From assembly GCF_027580225.2 (NCBI RefSeq), contig NC_073348.2, positions 22,836,501-22,900,500 on the forward strand: 64,000 nt of DNA, given 5' to 3'. The notes under the pieces were generated by a model. The model was given only the letters and a program-made list of their open reading frames with translations. It had not been told where the DNA came from and made no database searches. Within the stretch, counting starts at the first letter, position 1, and each line of letters starts with the position of its first letter. Both the position numbers and the translations under genes were made by a program. This document shows positions 55,426 to 64,000 of the stretch, piece after piece. This DNA is from Misgurnus anguillicaudatus. Taxonomy: Eukaryota > Chordata > Actinopteri > Cypriniformes > Cobitidae.

Positions 55426-55737
55426 TTAAAGGATAGTTCACCCAAAAACTGAAAATTCTGTCATCATTTACTCACTCTCATGATGTTACAAACATGTTTA
55501 CATTTCTTTGATCTGATAAACAGGAAGGAAGATATTTTGAGAAATGTTTGACCCCATTCACTATCATAGTAGGAAAAAGAAAAGTAAATGGGGTCCATGA
55601 ATGGTTTGCTTACAAACATGTCTCAAAATATCTCCATTTGTGTTTATCAGAACAAAGAAATGCATACAGGTTTGTAACAACATGAGAGTGAGTAAATGGT
55701 GACAAAATTTTCATTTTTGGGTGAACTATCCCTTTAA
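55426..55737. mobile_element. TTAA fold-back MITE ('gggtgaactatcc' family)
   Basis: TTAA borders. Left ttaaaggatagttcacccaa, right tttgggtgaactatccctt. Inner arms: catcatttactcactctcat and its inverse. It is the best-preserved copy of the family also at 11945-12227. Confidence 0.88.
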
Positions 55738-56354
55738 TGTTTTTAATTTCTTATGGGCATTCATAGCAGTTGCACCCTTTGACTTTCTGGTTGCACCACC
55801 TGACCTCTGCAATGAATTTGCATTTAAAAGACTTCTTTTTGGATGTTGTTATAAGCTCAAATTCATAAATATACCCTATAAATACAATTATAAATGTGTT
55901 TAATAAAATATATTTTTTTCTAATTTTACATTGGTTGTACCACCTGACACAGAATTACGTTCAAATGGCAATTTTTTCAGTTTTTGAGAGAAATCTACAA
56001 ACTTTTCATTCAGCCATAAAGACCACCTGGGGTTCACTGGATGATTTAATATAATGTACTGTTTATACTACTGTTAACGTCTTAATCATGGGATGGGGCA
56101 TTTATCCATGTTTGCAGTTGTATTACCCTGACATTTGAGAACATCCAAATTGTTGGACAAAAGTTTTTCAATTAGGCTATCTTAATTTTTTATATGAAAT
56201 TTGTTTTCAAGAAAAGGTTTTAAACATAAAATAATGCCTTTGTATTTGTATGGACAGTTGCCCCGCTTGCCATTTATTGATTTCAAGTTTGAGGTACCAA
56301 AACAAAAATTACTATTTATTATTAGTATTTAGTAAAATTTATTCATGAAAATAT

Positions 56355-56847
56355 TTAAAGGGCACCTATGGTCCGATTCACGATTTTACGTTTCCTTTGG
56401 TGTGTAAGTGTGTATTAGTACATGTTAACGATATGCAAAAGCTACAAACCCCAAAGTAAACGATGTCTCCAACGTAAATCTCTTTTCTTGGACTAAAACA
56501 AAAACACATGGATTGTAGGCAACAGTTTACTTCCTGGGCCTGTTGACGTAGACAAGACCGACATTATCATAATTTCTCCCGCTTCAGACTCACAGTCTGT
56601 AAGTTAACTCTTGTTAGCATTGCATTGTGACTGAATCTTTCAAACATGGTAAAGACCGTCGCATTTCCGGCTGACGTCAGATGCATTCAGGCCAATCCCA
56701 ACGGACAGATTAGCATAAAATCAGTGCATTTTATGAAGAGAAGTGAATCTGGAGCTACAAAAATGTACGGTATGTGGAAAATAATGTATTTTATAAACCA
56801 CGCAATACACAAAATAAAGTTTTTAGCAATGAAATAGGTGCTTTTAA
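56355..56847. mobile_element. TTAA element (aaagggcacctatggtcc)
   Basis: Left ttaaagggcacctatggtcc, right aaataggtgcttttaa. Short inverted ends with AAAGG start and TTAA borders. Interior: ttacttcctgggcc and atctccaacgtaaat; no coding. Confidence 0.65.
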
Positions 56848-57766
56848 ACTAAATAGGTTTTTATAAATTGGCTATCGCAGTGATTTACCAGTTAAGCTAC
56901 AGTACAGGAACATATACGTTAAACGTGTTGACTTCAACCACATTTGCGGAAGTTACTTTCATTTATTACTTCCTCACAAACTCCACTCCTGTGCCCACCT
57001 CATAAAACACCCTGTCTGTAATGTTCGGCTGAATTTAATTTGCAGGAGCGCCACTGCTGATCTTCATTGTGTGATGGAGTGGCAAATCCTCAGGTGGCCC
57101 ATCAGGTCATTAGACTTTACTGCCATGTCTTTCACTTTCTGGAGGTCTAAATGGGCTTCTGGCTGTTTTACTCCCACAATAGAATAATTGGAGACGGGTC
57201 ACGTGAGCGCCTATGACTCATCTATAGACAAAAGACAACCGTGGGGAACGAACAGAAATACTTCATCTATACACCTGATCGTTTCACTCAGTGTACTGTA
57301 CCAATAAGGCTTAAAAATACTTGCTAGAGATGCAAATAGGTTCACAGAAGATTTTGTATTGGATTATGTATTTTATGGCTGTATGTTAAAACTAATGGGT
57401 CTGGGTTGAAAAAGACCCTTTAGTTCCTTTTGATGGATGGAGTAACCACACCATCTGGAAAGGCAAAAGGCATTTTTCTCCATTGATCCCATTCGTAATT
57501 AGCGTGTTTTATATATCACAGATATATTTCTTTACAGTATAGATGTTGTTCATTTTTGGGGATAAAGGGGCTTTAAGGACTGTGTATGTTCTGGTGCATC
57601 ATCCAGTCAGTTTTGTTATGTTACATGATATTTACAACTTAGGTGATTGGCTAAAAATATCCTGTGGTCTCATGAGGCTCTCATTGGTTTATTAAATGAC
57701 ATTACTGTAGTTACAATGAATTATATCGGGGAACACAAATGCATGATGCATGAATGTGCCATCCAC

Positions 57767-58275
57767 CCAGTCTCACAAAGTTTCGTGATATAGTCACGTT
57801 TTTTTTTTTTTTATCTTTTTTCGTGCTATTATCACGAAATTTCGTGTTTTTTCGTGATCGTATAACGAATTCCTGTTTTCGTGTGATTATCACGTATTGG
57901 TTACTCGACTGTTTTGTACTATTTTTAAACCATTGTCGCTTCGGTTTAGGGTTAGATTTGGTGCTTGCATTAGAATGTCACTTTATATATTGATGTATAT
58001 ACTATTTTTTCTGATTTATTTTTTTATATGTCACCTGGCGTTAGGGTTAGAGTTGGGTTTGGTTAGGGATGTCATTTTATGTAAATCTAACCCTAAACCG
58101 AAGCGACAATGGTAAGAAAATAGGACAAAACAGTCGAGTAACCAATACGTGATAATCACACGAAAACAGGAGTTCGTTGTACAATCACAAAAAAACACGA
58201 AATTTCGTGATAATAGCACGAAAAAATAATAAAAAAAAAATACGTGACTATATAACGAAATTTCATGAGACTGGG
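57767..58275. mobile_element. Fold-back element (cccagtctcac ends, cgaaattt-rich)
   Basis: The left cccagtctcacaaagtttcg is mirrored by gaaatttcatgagactggg. Long arms of repeated ttcgtgat...atcacgaaa and gtattggttactcgactgtt and its inverse span about 150 bp each. The centre has ttagggttag-like sequence. Confidence 0.75.
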
Positions 58276-60023
58276 GATATCATATATTCAACCTGTATGC
58301 CGAAACACTACTGACTTCGTGATTGGTTGATAGATGGAGGGTGGCGCATCAGGCCAAAACACAAAATGACAACATAAACATCAGTTGAGGGCTGCAACTC
58401 CACTTTTTAAATGGCAATATCCTGGCCGGACCACTGTTGTCATTGATATAAGTATTTGAAATGAACATGATTTCTTAATGTCTAGTGACATATCAGAGCC
58501 ATTTTATGATTAATTGATATAAATTTCTTAGATACATAGCTTATCTCGTAAAACTAGAAATAAAATTAGCAAAATGTGCGGTGAAATCCTAAAGCATAAA
58601 GCTTATTTTTATTACGCGAATGGCGGTGTGAGGTTAGAAAATGTAGGAATTACATACTATTCAAAATGCAATGACAATGAATGGCAATTAAACATTTTGT
58701 CTGTGCATATGAGACCTCTTTGATCCCAGGCAATGCAAACCTAATATAGTTTCCTATCAAGCAGCATATACTCAAGTTATACTTTGAAGTTTCTGCCTCT
58801 TCTGCTTTGATCTCATTTCAATTAGTTGTATTAGCTGGCACGACTTGTAAGTGCATGTGTGCATGTAATTTTACTTTAAGTGTGACCCAACTCCCGGCAA
58901 TCTATGTCTATTACATTTTTTTCAACCAAAATACCCTATAAAATGCCCTGCATATAATAGGGCGGCACTTTACAAAGTGCAGATTGAAAAATTACATTAG
59001 ATAATTTTTAAACAGTCTTTTATGTGACTCTTTGTGCCAACTCTTGTGATTTATTTTGAAACCTGAGCCCAACTGTTTGCAACCTGGATTTTTTGCCGTG
59101 TGTTTTTAACACTTACACAGAAATACGCTCTGCTCATGTTTCATTAATGAGCTGGATCAAATGTTGCAACACTATGCAGAACTTGATAATGGTGCAATGT
59201 GCAAAAATTGCCATAGCCTAGATATCCCTCTAACATTAGCTGGTGTTTGTGAGTATCTGAGAACCTTATGTGGAGCAAATGTGAACATATTTAGCTTGAA
59301 AGCTTGATAGCTTGCTTCAACGAAATGTCAGAAAGCATTAATGAGCGAAAAACCCCACAAACCCAGACTTCCCACTGTTATTTTGATTTTAAGCGAAGTA
59401 AGCGTGTCTTCAGCGCCCAGGAGGGATAAAGGAGAAGGTAGTAGCTGTCGCTTAGATGAAGCAGTGTTGTAGGATACAGACACCAGAGCAGATGGCAAAT
59501 CCTCGAGTGAAAAACTTTAATTCATAAGTCACATTTCAGTGCACGAGATTTTGACCTGTGGAAGTGGGCCCAGAAGCCCTTGAGCGGCACTCAATAAAGT
59601 CACTTGCGTACTGGGATGTCCTTATTGGTAAGTGATGCATACGACAGCTGCATTACACATCTAAGATCAGTACTTGTGTAGACGATCTACACAAAAAGTG
59701 ACTTTTATTGCATGTTTGGCAGCTACTTACATTACAGTGGATTAAAGTTATATGTATGTATTCCCTGTGGGTGACGGCCTTGAAATCACAAGTATCATAA
59801 TCTACCAGTTAATAGTTTACCCAAAAATGGAAATTTTGTCAACATGAGTTGAGTTTCTTTATTGTGTTGAATACAAATGAAAATATTTTGATAAATGATG
59901 GAAAGCAAACTGTTGCCAGTACCCACTGACTTCATTCTTTTATTTAGTATGAGATTGTGATGGTGCTTAGTAAATGTTAGATAGTGTGAAAAGTGTGACA
60001 ACTTACCAAGCTCTCCCCTACTG
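58276..60023. other. Intergenic stretch without recognised gene
   Basis: No exon, RNA gene or intact element recognised. A decayed fragment of the 'gggtgaactatt' MITE family lies at about 59809-59950 (agtttacccaaaaatggaaa, aaaatattttgataaatgat). Confidence 0.6.
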
Positions 60024-60700
60024 TTAAAGGATTAGTAAATTTTCTTAAAAAAAAAGAATCCAGATAATTTACTCACCCCCATGTCATCCAAAATGTTGAT
60101 GTCTTTCTTTGTTCAGTCGAGAAGAAATTATGTTTTTTTTTAGGAAAACATTCCAGGATTTTTCTCATTTTAATGGACTTTAATATAGCCCAACACTTAA
60201 CAGTTTTAATGCAGTTTAAAATTGCAGACTAAGGACTCTAAACGCTCTCAAACGAGGCATAAGGGTCTTATCTAGCGAAACGATTGAATATTTCGGGTTT
60301 AATTTAAAAAAAGCAACCGTTACATTTCAAGGTAAGAATGAAACTACAATGACTGTATGTTTTAAAATAAAAAAAATCTTAATTTTCTAATGTGTTTTAA
60401 CTGAAACCTCGATTACGTATATGCGGTCGACCAACGCGACTTCCGGAGAACGAACCCGAAAACATGTTCGGGACGTGTCCGGCGGAACTGGCACGAATGG
60501 CCACCCTAGTCAAGAGGTCACGGATGACGTATACGAAACTACACCCCAGTGTTTTAAGTGTGGAGAAAGAGGACCGTTCCGACGTTGTTGTATGTCGAAT
60601 GATACTAATTTATGACTTTGTGTCAGTTTATTGTTTAAATGGTCTGCAAATGTGCGTTTCATAAATGTAGCACGTGATCTTTCGACGTCATTACGCAATT

Positions 60701-61845
60701 GACCTTTCGCTGGCCTGTCCCCCAAAACGGCCATTGTCCAATCACACATCACAGCAACCGTTACTATGCGAGCACATCCGACAAACTTTAACGCATACAA
60801 TAAAACAGTGTTGACTGCCCCATCCAGTTAAATGTGTCAAACATTTACGAAGCATAAATACATCTGCACAAAGGTAAGGCTTACAGCTAACTAGTTACAG
60901 TGTTGTCTAGATCTACTAACTAGAGGCAAGAACACAAATTGGACCAAAGTTATGATTACCATGAATACATAATTGCCAGAATGTTAACCTACTCTCTAAG
61001 CTAAGTTTAATGAGTTATTTTACCAACATTAGTTAACATGTTAGCTAACGCTAGCTACATTAGCTGCTGTTGTGTTGGGACTTTCAGCTCCCCAACTTTA
61101 TTTTTCGTCAGTTTACGACAAAGTCGAACATAGCTCCCTAAGAATCAACTTAAAATAATTTGTTTTTATCTTTCATGTAGCTTTTTATGAACGGAAAACC
61201 TACCCCCAAGTTTCCCAATCCCGTAAATCCTGTGCAATTTTATTATATTAAACATTTTATTTATTATATTATCTGTCCTGCAACTTTTAAGCCAAAGCAA
61301 TTTCCTATTTGTGAATTCTGGTTATCACCAAAGGAAATAAAACATTATGATTCTCAAAACGGCTATCCTCAAAACAGCAGAGAAATGTTAGTTAGCTTTG
61401 AATGGCTTTGAAACACATGTAGCTTTAGCTAGCTAACTTGTATTTTAACAAAATAGCTACTCGCAATAGACATTAATAGACCATACCATATGAAAGAGAA
61501 CTTACCTGGCAGTGCAAGAGCATGATTGGTCCACAAGGCTGTGCTGGTTGCATTTGAGTTACCGGTCATGTGGTTTCTCATTTTTTGCTTGAGACCGGTA
61601 AGCATTAGCCTCAATAGTAGTCGTGTCTCCTTCATTGCGTATTTTTATATTTTGAATATATCCCTCTACTGCATACTGTAACCCCTTTTGCCTCGATCTG
61701 GAGGATATCGCGGAGGTATTGCTCCAAAAAAGGTCACTGACACGCACGGATATATCGATTTCCGTCATGGCAATCTGTCGCGCTGGTCATTTGTTTGTCG
61801 GAAGTAGCAACAGTAACTAAAGGGGGCGGGGCTCGGCGAAAGGCT
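60701..61845. mobile_element. Insertion inside family A copy 3 (cctttcgc...gcgaaagg)
   Basis: The left gacctttcgctggcctgtcc is mirrored loosely by gggggcggggctcggcgaaa ggct. The flanks repeat aatt (60697-60700 and 61846-61849), and sibling copies read acgcaattacg without interruption here. The 1.1-kb interior has no recognisable protein. Confidence 0.6.
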
Positions 61846-62041
61846 AATTACGCGAGGTCGCGCTGACTCGTCACACAGCCGGAGGAAGAAGAGAAGTTGT
61901 GGGTTAAAAGTGCATATATTTTATTTTTCTTGCCAAAAATGACAATCGTTTCACTAGATAAGACCCTTATGCCTCGTTTACTGTTAAGTATTGGGGTCCA
62001 TTAAAGTCCATTAAAATAAGAAAAATCTTGGAATGTTTTTC

Positions 62042-62800
62042 TTAAAGGAACACGCCCACATTTTGGGAATTTAGCTTATTCACCGTATCCCCCAGAGTTA
62101 GATAAGTCCATACATACCTCTCTCATCTCCGTGCGTGCTGTAACTCTGTCTGACGCAGCCCCCGCTAGCTTAGCTTAGCACAAAGACTGGAAATGCATGG
62201 CTCCAGCTAGTATACTGCTCCCAATAAGTGACAAAATAACGCGATCATTTTCCTATTTATGTGTTGTGATTTGTATAGTCAAACTGTATACAAATAACAA
62301 GGTGATATGAGACACAGCGATCTTTTGGCAGTGTGCATGCTGAGAGCTGTATTCTCTGGAGACGAGGCGCTGCCGCATGGGCGGAGTGATCTGCTCGCAG
62401 CACACGAGAAGCCCCTGGTGAGGAGCAGAGAGTTCGGTCAGAATTGTGCAAATCACTCCGCCCATGCGGCAGTGCTTCGTCTTCAGAGAATATAGTTCTC
62501 AGTATGTATACTGTTAAAAGATCGCTGTGTCTCATATCACCTTGTTATTTGTACACAGTGTGTCTATACAAATCACAACACATAAATAGGAAAATGATCG
62601 CGTTGTTTTGTCGCTTGTTGGGAGCAGTGTACTGGCTGGGGCCATGCGTTTCCAGTCTTTGTGCTGAGCTGGGCTGGCGGGGGCTGCGTCAGACAGAGTT
62701 ACAGCACGCACGGAGATGAGAGAGGTATGTATGGACTTATCTAACTCTGGGGGATACGGTGAATAAGCTAAATTCCCAAAATGTGGGCGTGTTCCTTTAA
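62042..62800. mobile_element. TTAA fold-back nested in family A copy 3
   Basis: TTAA borders. Left ttaaaggaacacgcccacat and right atgtgggcgtgttccttta are inverted, and the arms continue for about 350 bp each (ttcaccgtatcccccagagt, gcatgggcggagtgat and inverses), so almost the whole element is one palindrome. Confidence 0.88.
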
Positions 62801-62908
62801 AAAACATAATTTCTTCTCAGTTGAACAAAGAAAGACATCAACATTTTGGATGACATGGTGGTGAGTAAATTATCTGGGTTTTTTTAAGAAAATTGACTAA
62901 TCCTTTAA

Positions 62909-63914
62909 CTGTGTGCATTTATTAAAATATCTTCTTTGGTATGTTCTTGATGATTATCTGAATGCTCCGCACCATTGGGAAAACTGTGTTTGGGAGCTTG
63001 CGTGCAGATGCATCTCTTATTTTTGTTTGTTTATCATCTAGTATGTAATTTTCTACAAATATTGAAGAGTTTGGGCAATCTAGAAATACTTAATTAATGC
63101 CTGTTGATAAGAGAACAAAATTAGCCATGCTTTAATGATGCTTTAAATTAATAGGCAAACCGCGGGCTAGATGTCGGAGTTTATCTCAGTCTTAATGTAG
63201 AATAGTGTTTTATGAAAATAGAATGTCAATATTATATCATCATAAGAACAACATATTAGTTTGCTTGAGCACTTGTGTAAACAAGTAAACATGATATAAC
63301 CAGGTTGTCACACTATGTTGTAAGCCGTCTTGTAAATAATAAAAAAGTATAGTTTAATGATTGCCCATGGTATCCTATGATTTGTTTTTTTCACATTTAG
63401 GCAGGTGTATAGGCTCCTTGGTAGGAGGTTGCTTATAGAGCCCTAATGATATTCTGTTTGTGGCTCAGGTTCTTCCTACAGGCTTATTCTATACAATTCG
63501 TCTGCCCATTTCATTGTAAGTTTGCTAATTAAAGTAATTGATGTTTAATAGTTGTCAAGATGTTAAATCCAAGCAATTGTGGTGGGAAATGTAATTTTGC
63601 ATCCTGGTGTGAACCAACCGCAAACAAACCCCATTAATTAACTAAATTACAGTCAAGTTTTAAATAGGAAAAAACCTCATCTGACAGGAAGAAGCTTTGC
63701 ATGGTGAATTATATCTGGGTGTTAATTAAAAGCACACGCTCTGTTTAATCATTAAATATTAATTTATTATAGCATGTTTTCATAATTTCCACCTGAACAA
63801 GTCAGATTAGTTTTAATAGGTATACTTATTATAGTAAGGAAATAAATAAGCAATAGAATATTCATTCACATATTTCATTAAGAAAACATGGGTATTGATA
63901 CAGCTGGAACTTAT
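62909..63914. other. Intergenic stretch without recognised gene
   Basis: AT-rich, no exon-like segment, RNA gene or intact repeat recognised. Confidence 0.55.
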
Positions 63915-64000
63915 TTTAAAGGAATATTCCATTTTCTTAAAAGAAATCAGATAATTTACTCACCACCATGTCATCCAAAATGTTGATGTCTTTCTTTGTT
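63915..64000. mobile_element. TTAA MITE, family A copy 4, cut by window end
   Basis: Begins ttaaaggaatattccatttt, then the family signature taatttactcaccaccatgt. The remainder lies beyond the window. Confidence 0.8.

Larger units (their letters stand above)
60024..62908. mobile_element. TTAA MITE, family A copy 3, carrying two insertions
   Basis: Left ttaaaggattagtaaatttt, right aattgactaatcctttaa, with the family arms (taatttactcacccccatg and inverse). Its own sequence is enlarged by the insertion 60701-61845 and by the TTAA fold-back 62042-62800 in its right arm. The internal short frame at about 60639-60675 reads MVCKCAFHKCST. Confidence 0.82.

Noticed and set aside
57930..58110. Telomere-like ttagggttag and ctaaccctaa
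   Set aside because: Single units in the two arms of one fold-back element (57767-58275), not a tandem array.
61187..61411. 74-codon open frame as a gene
   Set aside because: It lies inside the insertion 60701-61845, is composed of low-complexity hydrophobic and Tyr-rich sequence, and matches no family I know.

Overview
The window reads as nuclear DNA of a ray-finned fish, very probably a cypriniform (carp, minnow or loach relative). It holds spliced vertebrate genes with short exons, AT-rich introns, and a dense load of small DNA transposons and tRNA-type SINE fragments of the kind that fill cyprinid genomes. I see no prokaryotic, viral, rRNA, CRISPR or plasmid feature. Nearly all long reading frames without splice sites are chance frames inside introns and repeats.

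Three protein-coding genes can be rebuilt from exon homology with in-phase splice sites. (1) xpo7 (exportin-7), plus strand, 27 coding exons from 5585 to 25301. Only the short first coding exon (about six residues) is missing and probably lies upstream of the window. The 3' UTR runs to about 27080. (2) pbdc1, minus strand, six exons from 30905 down to 29499, complete, lying tail to tail with xpo7. (3) dmtn (dematin, actin-bundling membrane-skeleton protein), plus strand, 15 coding exons from 38660 to 52182, with a 3' UTR to about 53160 and probable non-coding upstream exons or promoters in 31.4-34.9 kb. xpo7 and dmtn are also close neighbours on human 8p21.3. pbdc1 is X-linked in human, so its place between them is a different arrangement.

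Introns and the 53-64 kb flank are dominated by transposable elements. Many are short fold-back elements bounded by TTAA and beginning AAAGG. Others are hAT-type elements with 8-bp target duplications, a Harbinger-like element with a TTA duplication, two Tc1 copies, and SINE remnants. Several are nested two to five deep, and target-site duplications or related empty copies in the window give their order of insertion.

The most notable gene-structure observations are: two adjacent U12-type introns in xpo7, one AT-AC and one GT-AG, each with a perfect branch-point motif; a GC-AG intron in xpo7; a shifted donor that adds two residues to exportin-7; a TTAA fold-back element inserted exactly at a dmtn splice donor; and an 8-nt dmtn microexon. 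I found no new multi-gene system. The interest lies in splicing and in transposon archaeology.
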